From: Treponema bryantii
Lineage (GTDB): Bacteria > Spirochaetota > Spirochaetia > Treponematales > Treponemataceae
Length of the DNA: 64,000 bases
Assembly: GCF_900113965.1 (NCBI RefSeq)
Contig: NZ_FORI01000008.1
Location: 124,001 to 188,000 of the forward strand
Direction: 5' to 3'
Part shown: piece after piece, positions 33,666 to 42,232 of the stretch
Numbering within the stretch: position 1 is the first letter of the stretch
Layout of the letters: each line of letters opens with the position of its first letter
Program-made: the position numbers and the translations under genes
Notes under the pieces: model-generated
The model's database searches: none
What the model was told of the DNA's origin: nothing
What the model saw: only the letters and a program-made list of their open reading frames with translations

Positions 33666-35225
33666 CTACTGGTTGCTCTTATATGTGTTATAAGCATCAG
33701 TCTGAATCTTTAAGAATTTATCCAGACCCATGCGATTCAAGGTCGTAATATATTCATTCCACTGACTTTCAATACCACCATCTGTTACCCAGGTTGCCTG
33801 ATATGTTGAAACATAAGAAGACAAATCTGTGTAAAGAGTAAGCATGTCATTCAGCTGGCTTACGGTATAACTTACGTTAGGGAATGCTGGAACTGCATAT
33901 TTTTTCATAGTTTCATTAAGTACAAGCTTTGCAGCATCTCCATTGCTTCCTGCATATTTTACCTTTGCATTAAAATCATCTCCTACATATTTTGGACCAA
34001 AGTCTCTGAGTGAGCTTACCCATGCATAAGTATCTGCAGACATTCCGTCGCGTGGTTCAAGAACTGTATATGTTCCATCAGAATTCTTTTCTGTACCAAT
34101 TCCGAATGAACCATAGAAGTTCTGAATAGAAGCATCTTCTGTATAGAACTTATCTGCCCAAGAAAGAAGTTTTCCAGGATTCTTACAGTTCTTAGTAATA
34201 AGGAACTCATAGCGTGAGAAACCTGCGTGATCAGGGTCAGAAGAAATATAACGGTTTCCGTCTGGACCTGCCAAAGCTGGAAGAGCAATATACTGATCTG
34301 CATTAGGACCAAATGTAGAGTCTGCAGTCCATCCAGGAGCACAACCAACAATTGGAGTTTCGCTCATAAGTTTTGCATCACGCATTGAACCGTCTTCTGT
34401 GAAAAGCTCCGGATCAATGAGACCTTTTGTATAACAATCATGCATCCATGCAACACCGTTTTTGTACTGCTCTGTTGTAGGAAGGAATACAGGCTTGTCA
34501 TTTCTTACAGCCATCTGATAAGTATTGTCTGTTCCGATTGTAGTTCCAAAAGGAAGACAGAAGAACATTACAGAGTTTGCATATCCCTGACCAAATGGAA
34601 TTTCATCATTAGGATCGCCGTTTCCATTTGCATCCTTTTCTTTGAAGGCTTTCAATACTGCTTCAAATTCTTTATATGTCTGAGGCACTTCAAGACCAAG
34701 ACGGTCAAGCCAGGTTTTATTAATAAACATCTGGTTCCATACATTAAGACGCAAAGCCTTCTTTGCAGGAAGACCATAAATATGACCGTCTGAAGATGTA
34801 GCCAGTGCTTTCATTGTACTGTCTTTTTCAAGAATCTTTTTGAAGTTAGGCATGTATTCATCAATATAAGATTCAAGAGGAATAAAGAGACCTTTGTTAG
34901 AAAGAACCTCTGCCTCACTGAAACAGATTTCTCCGAGGAAGGCATCCGGTAAGTCGCCACCCGCAAGAGTTACTGCTTTCTTATCAGCCCAATCTGAATT
35001 CAAGATCGTACGCCACTTAAGATCAATGCCAGCTTCTTTTGCTGCTGCATCAGGGAAACCTGTGTGATATGCTTCACCCCAGTCTGCCCATCTTACTGTT
35101 GCAACTTCAAAAGAATTACTGTCCTTTCCTTTTGAACCAGCGGCTTTTCCACCGCAGCTTACTGCCAAGAGTGATGTTGCAAGAACTGCTCCAATCACCA
35201 AACCTAGTTTTGAACTTTTGTGCAT
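33666..35225 (-). CDS. Sugar ABC transporter solute-binding lipoprotein (LipO-like)
   Basis: A 519-residue binding protein with a type II signal peptide: hydrophobic core LGLVIGAVLATSL and lipobox AVSC (Cys24), followed by a Gly/Ser/Lys linker. The lobes contain DANGNGDPNDEIPFG, a motif common in LipO-type proteins, and a Trp/Tyr-rich ligand region. It would be anchored to the membrane and deliver an oligosaccharide to the two upstream-encoded permeases. It is followed by a hairpin and the GH31 gene, so the substrate is probably an alpha-linked oligosaccharide. Confidence 0.87.
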   Translation of the reverse strand: MHKSSKLGLVIGAVLATSLLAVSCGGKAAGSKGKDSNSFEVATVRWADWGEAYHTGFPDAAAKEAGIDLKWRTILNSDWADKKAVTLAGGDLPDAFLGEICFSEAEVLSNKGLFIPLESYIDEYMPNFKKILEKDSTMKALATSSDGHIYGLPAKKALRLNVWNQMFINKTWLDRLGLEVPQTYKEFEAVLKAFKEKDANGNGDPNDEIPFGQGYANSVMFFCLPFGTTIGTDNTYQMAVRNDKPVFLPTTEQYKNGVAWMHDCYTKGLIDPELFTEDGSMRDAKLMSETPIVGCAPGWTADSTFGPNADQYIALPALAGPDGNRYISSDPDHAGFSRYEFLITKNCKNPGKLLSWADKFYTEDASIQNFYGSFGIGTEKNSDGTYTVLEPRDGMSADTYAWVSSLRDFGPKYVGDDFNAKVKYAGSNGDAAKLVLNETMKKYAVPAFPNVSYTVSQLNDMLTLYTDLSSYVSTYQATWVTDGGIESQWNEYITTLNRMGLDKFLKIQTDAYNTYKSNQ

Positions 35226-35254
35226 AATAGCCTCCTGTTTTTTACTATATGCGT

Positions 35255-36139
35255 TTATTCTTTTATGGCGCCAATCATGACACCTTTATTGAAATACTTT
35301 TGCAGGAACGGATAGAGACACATAATCGGAAGTGTTGAAATAACAATAGCCGCATATTTCATCATGTCCGAAAGTCTTCTGAGTTCCTGAGCCATAGAAC
35401 CTGTTGCAGCTCCCAATAACGACAAGTTACTGATCAGGATTCTTCTAAGCAAAAGCTGAAGTGGCTGCAGAGTTTCCTTATTAAGATAGATAAGGGCATT
35501 GAACCATGAGTTCCATAATCCAACCGCAGTCCACAAGCCAATTACTGCAAGAACTGATTTAGAAAGAGGAAGTGCAAACTGAAAGAAATATCTTATTGTT
35601 CCACAGCCATCAATCTGAGCTGCATCCCACAGAGATTCAGGCAGTGAAGAACGGAAAAAGGTTTTTGCAACAATGATGTTATAGGTTGAAACTGAAAACG
35701 GAAGAACCATTACCCAGAAGGAATCCAGAAGTCCAAAGCCTTTTACAATAAAATATGTTGGAATCAATCCGCCACTTACAAACATAGGAATCAGATAAAA
35801 AATATTAATCCATTTACGGCCAACAAGATCCTTACGAGACATTGCATAACCGGCAGGAATATTTACAGCCAGTGCAATAAAAGTTCCCACCAAAGTATAG
35901 ATGATTGTATTAAGGTAACTTGTCCAGATCTGCTTCTGCTTAAATAATTCTCTGTAGCCGCCAAAGTCCCATTTCTTAGGAAGAAACCACACTTCCCCGT
36001 TTGTAATATCAACAGGGTTAGAAAACGAAGCAATGATTACAAACCATAATGGATAAGCAATTATAATAATGATCAGAATAGAAATTATGTAGAACAATAA
36101 ATCTGTTGGTGTCAGTTTCTTTGTATCTTTAATACTCAT
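35255..36139 (-). CDS. Sugar ABC transporter permease (YtcP/LplC-type)
   Basis: A 294-residue permease with about six membrane helices and the EAA loop SLWDAAQIDGCGTIRYFFQF; the C terminus LQKYFNKGVMIGAIKE is typical. The start is the ATG at 36139 with AGGAGT nine bases upstream; the longer open frame to 36247 would overlap the lplB-type gene and the operator. A perfect palindromic operator (36157-36180) lies just 18 nt ahead of the start codon, between the two permease genes. Confidence 0.88.
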   Translation of the reverse strand: MSIKDTKKLTPTDLLFYIISILIIIIIAYPLWFVIIASFSNPVDITNGEVWFLPKKWDFGGYRELFKQKQIWTSYLNTIIYTLVGTFIALAVNIPAGYAMSRKDLVGRKWINIFYLIPMFVSGGLIPTYFIVKGFGLLDSFWVMVLPFSVSTYNIIVAKTFFRSSLPESLWDAAQIDGCGTIRYFFQFALPLSKSVLAVIGLWTAVGLWNSWFNALIYLNKETLQPLQLLLRRILISNLSLLGAATGSMAQELRRLSDMMKYAAIVISTLPIMCLYPFLQKYFNKGVMIGAIKE

Positions 36140-36156
36140 AAATAACTCCTGTACAC

Positions 36157-36180
36157 TTATAGTAAAGCGCTTTACTATAA
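36157..36180. promoter_or_regulatory. LacI-type operator O1, internal to the operon
   Basis: A perfect 24-bp palindrome, TTATAGTAAAGC joined to its reverse complement, between the lplB- and ytcP-type genes. Its core AGTAAAGCGCTTTACT is identical to that of the operator at 37120-37143. Confidence 0.85.
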
Positions 36181-36182
36181 GA

Positions 36183-37088
36183 CTATAAAAGACTTGTCTC
36201 CGTTGTCTTTTTGGAAATGAAATTAACAAAAAGAAGTACAACAACATTAACCAGAGTATTAAAAAGACCTACAGCTGTTGAAAGACTGTACTGTCCGCCC
36301 TGAAGTCCCATCTTATAAACATAAGTAGATATGATTTCACTCGACATCGCATTCTGCACATTCTGAAGAAGATAAACCTTTTCGAATCCTACCCCAAGAA
36401 TACTTCCGGCACGCATAATCAGAAGAATCATTGCAGTTGGAAGAATAAGTGGAATATCAATATGACGGATCTGCTGGAAGGTTCCTGCCCCATCAATAGT
36501 AGCAGCTTCATAATAAGTTGGATCGATGTTTGAAAGAGCTGCAAGATAGATGATACTGTCCCAGCCAAGGTGCTGCCATACATCACTCCAGACATAAATA
36601 TGCTTAAAGGCTTTAGGATCTGCCATAAGATTTGGAAACTTAATGCCAATCAGTTTTGCAATATTTGCAAAAAGACCATTACTTGGTGAAAGGAAAAGCA
36701 GAATCAAACCGCACATTACCATTGTTGAAATAAAATGAGGAAGATAAGTTACAACCTGGAAAGTCTTCTTAAAAAGCCCGTTTCTCAACTGATTACACAT
36801 AAGGGCAAGCATAATTGCCAGAGGAAAACCAATCAAAATTCCGTAGACGCTCAGTACAAGAGTATTTTTTATTGTTAATACAAACTGGTAAGATTTAAAG
36901 AATTTGATAAAGTTTGCAAATCCAACCCAAGGACTTTTAATAATTCCCACAGCAGGAGAATAATTCTTAAAAGCCATAACTAACCCACCAAGCGGAAGAT
37001 AAGCGAAGCAGAACAAGAGCAATGCTGATGGCAACAAAAGCAGATATAGAGGGAGAGATTTCTTTACTCTGCTGGAAATGGTTTTCAT
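36183..37088 (-). CDS. Sugar ABC transporter permease (LplB-type)
   Basis: A 301-residue permease opening the LacI-controlled operon: basic start, about six helices (LYLLLLPSALLLFCFAYLPL first), EAA loop TYYEAATIDGAGTFQQIRHI and the C terminus NFISKKTTETSLL. It forms the channel with the following YtcP-type protein. Upstream lie a strong promoter and two operators; the stop is 3 nt before the internal operator. Confidence 0.88.
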   Translation of the reverse strand: MKTISSRVKKSLPLYLLLLPSALLLFCFAYLPLGGLVMAFKNYSPAVGIIKSPWVGFANFIKFFKSYQFVLTIKNTLVLSVYGILIGFPLAIMLALMCNQLRNGLFKKTFQVVTYLPHFISTMVMCGLILLFLSPSNGLFANIAKLIGIKFPNLMADPKAFKHIYVWSDVWQHLGWDSIIYLAALSNIDPTYYEAATIDGAGTFQQIRHIDIPLILPTAMILLIMRAGSILGVGFEKVYLLQNVQNAMSSEIISTYVYKMGLQGGQYSLSTAVGLFNTLVNVVVLLFVNFISKKTTETSLL

Positions 37089-37119
37089 ATAGTTTCAGCC
37101 TCCAAAACTAAACATTACT

Positions 37120-37143
37120 TTTTAGTAAAGCGCTTTACTAAAA
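37120..37143. promoter_or_regulatory. LacI-type operator O2 in the operon leader
   Basis: A perfect 24-bp palindrome, TTTTAGTAAAGC plus reverse complement, 31 nt before the lplB-type ATG. Its centre is 66 bp from O3 and 963 bp from O1. Confidence 0.88.
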
Positions 37144-37185
37144 TCTCAAAAATAATGCAAGGCTGTTGCCTCACATATAAAGCCT

Positions 37186-37209
37186 TTTAGGTAAAGCGCT
37201 TTACCTAAA
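37186..37209. promoter_or_regulatory. LacI-type operator O3 overlapping the promoter
   Basis: A perfect 24-bp palindrome, TTTAGGTAAAGC plus reverse complement. It covers the expected transcription start and touches the -10 box, the classic position for steric repression. Confidence 0.88.
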
Positions 37210-37236
37210 TACTAACATAGAAATCTCATTTGTCAA
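37209..37236 (-). promoter_or_regulatory. Promoter of the LacI-controlled sugar operon
   Basis: On the minus strand a perfect TTGACA (rc of 37231-37236), 16-nt spacer and TAGTAT (rc of 37209-37214). Operator O3 begins at the downstream edge of the -10 box. Confidence 0.75.
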
Positions 37237-37387
37237 CAAATAAAATTATAAAAAAATGTTATAATTAAAACAGGATAATTCTAAAATAGCACGATGCATC
37301 TCTTGATTTAAAATCTCATTTAGTTTATATTATTTTTTACATTATTTTATATAGACGGAATCCCCGAAAAAAGGAGGTGAATACAGT

Positions 37388-37594
37388 ATGGCAACAATCA
37401 TGGTTGATGATTCAGAAAACCTTGAAAAGGCAATCAAACGCTTTAAGCGCATGGTTGAAAAAGAAGGCATTATCCGCGAATACAAAAAGCGTGAATACTT
37501 CGAAAAACCTTCTGCTACCCTCCACCAGAAGAAGACTACTCTCGAGAGAAAGCTTCTTAACAAGAGACGTAAGACAGAGAAGAAGGATTATTAA
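37388..37594 (+). CDS. rpsU: 30S ribosomal protein S21
   Basis: A 68-residue basic protein with the S21 pattern: a short beta start ([20 protein letters not shown]), then [20 protein letters not shown] and a Lys/Arg-rich C-terminal helix. S21 is a late-assembling small-subunit protein near the anti-Shine-Dalgarno region and is needed for initiation. A strong AAGGAGGTGA lies 10 nt before the ATG. The gene is monocistronic, with a convergent terminator shared with the chemoreceptor gene. Confidence 0.95.
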   Translation: MATIMVDDSENLEKAIKRFKRMVEKEGIIREYKKREYFEKPSATLHQKKTTLERKLLNKRRKTEKKDY

Positions 37595-37613
37595 TCTAAT
37601 CCTTAAATAAAAA

Positions 37614-37636
37614 AAAGCCCGGATAATCCGGGCTTT
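37614..37636. terminator. Bidirectional terminator between rpsU and the chemoreceptor gene
   Basis: AAAGCCCGG, loop ATAAT, CCGGGCTTT: a 9-bp perfect stem preceded by an A-run, so it can end both rpsU (plus) and the convergent chemoreceptor gene (minus). Confidence 0.85.
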
Positions 37637-37658
37637 ATCATTTAACCTGTAAATCTGC

Positions 37659-39755
37659 TTATACAGTAAACAGATTAATCTGACCACCGATCTGGCCAAC
37701 CGCAGCTTCTACACTGTTTGCAATTTCAGAAAGCGCATCGCTGGATTCGCGGATTTCACCGGCACTCTGAGAAATCTTATCCATACTCTGACGAATCTCA
37801 CCAGTAGTATTTCTAAGGTGATCAATTTCATCAAGGATAGATTTATTTCCTTCAGCCATTTCATGAGAAGCAGCCCTAACCTCACTTGTGTTATCATTCA
37901 TAAGCTTGAGGGCATCGCCAATCTGCTTAGAACCTTCCTGCTGTTCTTCCATTGCACCCTTAATCTGGAGAACCAGCTGCTGGGTCTGCGTAATAGAATT
38001 ACTTACAGAAACAAAGGCCTCTGTAGAAGCCTGAGATACAGAAGCTACATCATTGATAGAACCTTCAATCTTCTTAAGCTCTTCACGAATAGTCTTAGAT
38101 TGAGCACTTGAAGTTTCTGAAAGCTTACGGATTTCATCTGCAACGACAGAGAATCCCTTACCAGCCTCACCCGCATGAGCCGCCTCAATAGCAGCATTCA
38201 TAGCAAGAAGGTTTGTCTGAGCGGCAATATCACTGATTGTCTTGTTGGCAGCCTGAAGTGCCTTAGACTGATCTTCAATTCCATGAATACGCTGGTTTAC
38301 ATCATTCTGACGCTGAATACCCTCTTCTGTATTCTGAGCAAGAGAATCGAAAGAAGAAGCCATAAAGCCTACAGAATTGTTTACACTACTGATATTACCA
38401 ATCATCTCTTCTACAGCCGCACTGGCTTCTACTACACCACTCGACTGAGTTTCAATCATCTTTTCAAGAGACTCAATATTCTTAGAAATCTCTTCAACCG
38501 CACTTACAGTCTGAGAAACGCTGTCTGCCTGGTTCTGAACATGAGTACCAATATCTTTCAAATCCTGAATAATAGCTTCGATTGAGTTACCGTTTTCTTC
38601 AATACGTTTCTGAAGTCCAAGGTTTACATCACCAAGCATTTCCTCAGAATCCTTAACGCCGCTTACAATCATGCGGAGTTTTTCCATGAATGCATTGAAG
38701 CCTTCTCCAAGCGAACCAATTTCATTATTAGCCTTAATTTCAATATGCTGAGTAAGGTCTGCTTCACCCGAAGCAATCTCATGAATAGATTCCTGTACAA
38801 CCTTAAGAGGCTTAATGGCTACAATCAACATCAAAGAACAAACAATAGAAATGATTATTCCAATCAACGAAGTAATTACAATAATCAGACTCATCATTCT
38901 GTTTCCTACAGCTTCAATCTGAGACTGTGGAATTGTAAGAATTGCAGACCATGGAGTTCCCTGAACCGGAACATAAGAAGCAAAGGTCAAAACGCCTTTA
39001 GGATCACGGAAATATCCTTCACCAGACTTTCCTGCACAAGCCTGTGCCGCAATATCATCAAGTCCAGAATATCCGGCTTTATCACTATAAGTAAGGTCCA
39101 TATATTTGCTCATACCACGGATATGCGAAATAAGCACACCATTTGAACCTACAAGAATAGCTTTTCCGTCCTGTCCCATGGAAAGTTCACCAACCATCTT
39201 ATCAATTTCATCAAGCTTTACCGCGCCGGCAAAAACACCAATAAGACTTCCGGCTGCATTGTAAGCAGGTCGTGCAATGTAATAGCAGACAGAACCGTCT
39301 ACCTGGAAGTCGATATCAGAAACATAAACCTTCTTTTTATCCTTCATAATCGAACGGAAGAATGGCTTTGAAATTACTGTAAGGATTTTTCCGTCACTGG
39401 CATAACCTACTCCATCCGGTGTACAGAACATTACATAATTAAAAAGTGAGTTTCTGATATTCTCATGTGTCAAAAGCCAGTTGATAATATTTGTTGTATT
39501 ACCAGCCTTTGTAACATCGTTATCAGAATAGATTCTAAGGTCATTTACAAGAACTTCATTCCAGTGCTGAATTTTTCCTGCATCTTCTGCAATTACCTTT
39601 TCACTAAAATCTGAATAATCTCTTTGAGAAGAAGATTTTACACTCTTTACAATAAAGATATTCAGAATTACAAAGAATACCGCAAGAATAGCAAGAATAT
39701 ATAATGAGAACTGTGTAGCAAGATGCCCATATTTTTTCTTCTTTACATCATCCAT
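37659..39755 (-). CDS. Methyl-accepting chemotaxis protein with dCache-type sensor
   Basis: A 698-residue transmembrane receptor. TM1 (~17-37) and TM2 (~285-310, [21 protein letters not shown]) bracket a ~240-residue extracytoplasmic dCache-type domain (YISRPF-like block [11 protein letters not shown], then [20 protein letters not shown]). A HAMP segment and a long coiled-coil follow, with the CheA/CheW-binding tip [33 protein letters not shown]. It lies 22 nt downstream of an oligopeptide-binding lipoprotein gene, so the two may be co-transcribed and the receptor may sense peptides or the loaded binding protein (inference). The second receptor at 48425-50497 is a paralogue. Confidence 0.92.
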   Translation of the reverse strand: MDDVKKKKYGHLATQFSLYILAILAVFFVILNIFIVKSVKSSSQRDYSDFSEKVIAEDAGKIQHWNEVLVNDLRIYSDNDVTKAGNTTNIINWLLTHENIRNSLFNYVMFCTPDGVGYASDGKILTVISKPFFRSIMKDKKKVYVSDIDFQVDGSVCYYIARPAYNAAGSLIGVFAGAVKLDEIDKMVGELSMGQDGKAILVGSNGVLISHIRGMSKYMDLTYSDKAGYSGLDDIAAQACAGKSGEGYFRDPKGVLTFASYVPVQGTPWSAILTIPQSQIEAVGNRMMSLIIVITSLIGIIISIVCSLMLIVAIKPLKVVQESIHEIASGEADLTQHIEIKANNEIGSLGEGFNAFMEKLRMIVSGVKDSEEMLGDVNLGLQKRIEENGNSIEAIIQDLKDIGTHVQNQADSVSQTVSAVEEISKNIESLEKMIETQSSGVVEASAAVEEMIGNISSVNNSVGFMASSFDSLAQNTEEGIQRQNDVNQRIHGIEDQSKALQAANKTISDIAAQTNLLAMNAAIEAAHAGEAGKGFSVVADEIRKLSETSSAQSKTIREELKKIEGSINDVASVSQASTEAFVSVSNSITQTQQLVLQIKGAMEEQQEGSKQIGDALKLMNDNTSEVRAASHEMAEGNKSILDEIDHLRNTTGEIRQSMDKISQSAGEIRESSDALSEIANSVEAAVGQIGGQINLFTV

Positions 39756-39776
39756 AATCTTTACCTCTCTTAGTTC

Positions 39777-41435
39777 CTATTTTGTAGTATTCTTATAAAT
39801 CTTATTGATAGCAACCGCATGGAAGGCAACTCCCTTTACGTTACTCTTGATAAGGTTTGCATTACATTTCTGATAAACCGGCGAAATTGCAGCATCTTCC
39901 ATAACCATAGTTTCTGCTTCTTTCATAGCAGTCCAGCGTTCTGCAATCTTTGTACAAAGTTCTCCATCTGTACAGTCTGCAATTACAGCATTGTAGGTTG
40001 GATTAAAATAGTTACCCATGTTATTTGAGTTTCCTGTTACCCACATTGCAAGATATGTCATAGGGTCTGCATAGTCAGGTCCCCAGTTATTAAGACCAAA
40101 TTGGAAGTCGCCGGCACTCATAATCTTTCGGCGTTCCTTTTTCTCAACAACCCTTAAATTGATTTTCAAACCAGGAAGATTTCTTTCAAGCTGCCGCTTC
40201 ATAGAATTACAGCAGATAACCTGAGTTTCTGCGTCAGTTGTAAGTAATTCAATTTCAAGATTTCTTACACCAAGTTCTCGTTTTGCTTTGTCATAACATT
40301 CTCTTGCGAAGGTTGGATTGTAGGCACAAAGGTTCGGGAACTCAACTCCAGGAGGAGTAAAGTCCTGTCCAGACTGAGAGAAAGCAAATCCTCTAGGAAC
40401 TGCACCATAAGCGGCTGCAGAACCATCAGCCATATCTTTTACAACAACCTCTCTATCAAAACCATTTGCAATGGCAAGTCGCAGATTTTTATTGCCAAAA
40501 TATTTATCATCAAAATTAAATGAAAGGAAGTACAAGAATCCCGAATCTACAGGTTTAAATTCTGGAGAGCCCTGCATTTTCACAACAGCATCACCTGAAA
40601 GCTCAACAAAGTCCAGCTGACCGCTCTGATATTTTCTCAAAGCTTCTTCACCACTGTTAATAACCTCATAGTGAATACCGCCAAGTTTAACCTTAGACGC
40701 ATCATAATATGCTGTATTTTTTATAAACGAAATTGATGTAGCACCAACCTTATAATCAGTAAGAAGGAAGGCACCATTTGCAAGACAAGTCTCTGGGCTT
40801 GTAGCATACTTGTCACCACAAGCTTCTATAAACTTCTGATTTGCAGGATAGAAGGTACAGAAATAAAGCAGCTGATCAAAATACGAAACAGGAGTCTGAA
40901 GTTCAACTTCAAAAGTATAATTATCTGTAGCACGAACACCAAGCTGATTAGGTTCCATCTGTCCAGCCTGAATGGCAGTAGCATTCTTAATCTGCGCAAT
41001 ATCGCTGAACATAAATGCATATTCAGATTCGGTAGCAGGGTCAACACCACGCTGCCAGCCGTAAACAAAGTCCTGTGCAGTTACAGGGTCACCATTAGAC
41101 CAGAATACGTCATCACGGAGTTTGAAGGTATAATGAAGACCATCATCAGAAACCTTCATTTCCTTACAAACAGCGTATTTAACAGATCCATCATCTGCCA
41201 TCTGCATAAGGCCGTCAATCATATTTCCGATTAACTCAAATGAAGTTGCATAAACTGATATCTGCTGATCCAGAGTATCAATTGTTGCATCAAGCGAAAC
41301 ATTTAAAATCGGGCCACTTACATTTTTATCTGGCAAAGGACCTTTTCCGGCAGCTGTGTACGCAGTTTGTTTACCACAGCCAAGCAATGTTAAAGACAAC
41401 AAAATCACAATCGCATAACAACTTATATGTTTCAT
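39777..41435 (-). CDS. Oligopeptide ABC transporter solute-binding lipoprotein (OppA-like)
   Basis: A 552-residue SBP_bac_5 family protein. Signal peptide with lipobox LLGC (Cys20); the mature protein has the OppA-type DATIDTLDQQISVYATSFELIGNMIDGL start, YTFKLRDDVFWSNGDPVTAQDFVYGW and LNNWGPDYADPMTYLAMW. It binds peptides in a large internal cavity. The ATG at 41435 follows TTGGAGAA five bases away. No oppBCDF genes adjoin it: this is an orphan binding protein paired with a chemoreceptor gene, so it may serve in sensing or use a permease encoded elsewhere. Confidence 0.9.
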   Translation of the reverse strand: MKHISCYAIVILLSLTLLGCGKQTAYTAAGKGPLPDKNVSGPILNVSLDATIDTLDQQISVYATSFELIGNMIDGLMQMADDGSVKYAVCKEMKVSDDGLHYTFKLRDDVFWSNGDPVTAQDFVYGWQRGVDPATESEYAFMFSDIAQIKNATAIQAGQMEPNQLGVRATDNYTFEVELQTPVSYFDQLLYFCTFYPANQKFIEACGDKYATSPETCLANGAFLLTDYKVGATSISFIKNTAYYDASKVKLGGIHYEVINSGEEALRKYQSGQLDFVELSGDAVVKMQGSPEFKPVDSGFLYFLSFNFDDKYFGNKNLRLAIANGFDREVVVKDMADGSAAAYGAVPRGFAFSQSGQDFTPPGVEFPNLCAYNPTFARECYDKAKRELGVRNLEIELLTTDAETQVICCNSMKRQLERNLPGLKINLRVVEKKERRKIMSAGDFQFGLNNWGPDYADPMTYLAMWVTGNSNNMGNYFNPTYNAVIADCTDGELCTKIAERWTAMKEAETMVMEDAAISPVYQKCNANLIKSNVKGVAFHAVAINKIYKNTTK

Positions 41436-41567
41436 ACAATTCTCCAATTTGTATTAAGAGTAATAACTGTTATTTTTAAATGATTTTTTTTAATATGATT
41501 AAACTTTTAAAGTGATATTATATTTATTCTACCACGCACTGCCCTATTAAGCAAATTTAAAAAAAAT

Positions 41568-41593
41568 AAAGACCGCAGATGTCTGCGGTCTTT
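41568..41593 (-). terminator. Terminator after efp
   Basis: A 12-bp perfect stem, AAAGACCGCAGA with its complement around a TG centre, followed on the minus strand by TATTTTTTTT. It closes the long ribosomal/flagellar/EF-P unit 30 nt after efp. Confidence 0.88.
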
Positions 41594-41623
41594 TCGTTTT
41601 ATAGACTGATTTTCGATTGTAGG

Positions 41624-42193
41624 CTAATTCTTAGCTCTTTCGAGGAATGAACCGTCGCGTGTATCGATTACGATCTTGTCGTCTGTGTTGATGAACAATG
41701 GAACGCGAACTTCGATTCCTGTATCAAGTGTAGCAGGCTTCAAAGACTTTCCAGAAGTATCACCCTTAACACCTGGTTCACAGTAAGTTACTGTACGTGT
41801 AACACGTACTGGAAGATCGATACCTACTGGTTTTCCTTCGTAGAATGTAAGGTTTACTTCGAGGTCATCATCTGGAGTGATGTATCCTGCGTAGTCACCA
41901 AGGTCTTCCTTAGCGAGTTCGAACTGCTCGTATGTATCCTGATCCATGAATACAAATGTGTCGCCGTCTACATAAGAAAGCTTTGTTACGTGTGATTCAA
42001 GATCAACCTCGTCAAACTTTTCTCCAGCATCAATACCAAGGTCCATTGTAGAGTTTGTTACAAGGTTCTTAACACGGAAGCTAGTTACCATTCCGGCACG
42101 TCCTGAACGCTGTCCGAGCATCTTCTGAACGATAAGAGCATTACCTTCATACATGAAGGCTGTTCCAACTTTTAACTGTGATGTCATTAACAT
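41624..42193 (-). CDS. efp: Translation elongation factor P (arginine-type)
   Basis: A 189-residue three-domain EF-P, which relieves ribosome stalling at polyproline. Domain I has GTAFMYEGNALIVQKM and the modified loop QRSGRAGM. With the ATG at 42193 the Arg of SGRAG is residue 32, the position rhamnosylated by EarP in Pseudomonas; E. coli-type EF-P has Lys34 instead. Domains II and III follow (EKFDEVDLESHVTKLSYVDGD, and YCEPGVKGDTSG near the C terminus). AGAGGT precedes the start by ~9 nt. The gene immediately follows earP, and a strong terminator lies behind it. Confidence 0.95.
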   Translation of the reverse strand: MLMTSQLKVGTAFMYEGNALIVQKMLGQRSGRAGMVTSFRVKNLVTNSTMDLGIDAGEKFDEVDLESHVTKLSYVDGDTFVFMDQDTYEQFELAKEDLGDYAGYITPDDDLEVNLTFYEGKPVGIDLPVRVTRTVTYCEPGVKGDTSGKSLKPATLDTGIEVRVPLFINTDDKIVIDTRDGSFLERAKN

Positions 42194-42232
42194 AATATAA
42201 AACCTCTAAAAAAGAATTTACAAAAATAGTTT

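Noticed and set aside
37377-37610. A longer alternative frame over rpsU
   Set aside because: The S21 frame has a perfect Shine-Dalgarno and family match; the other is a shifted reading of it.
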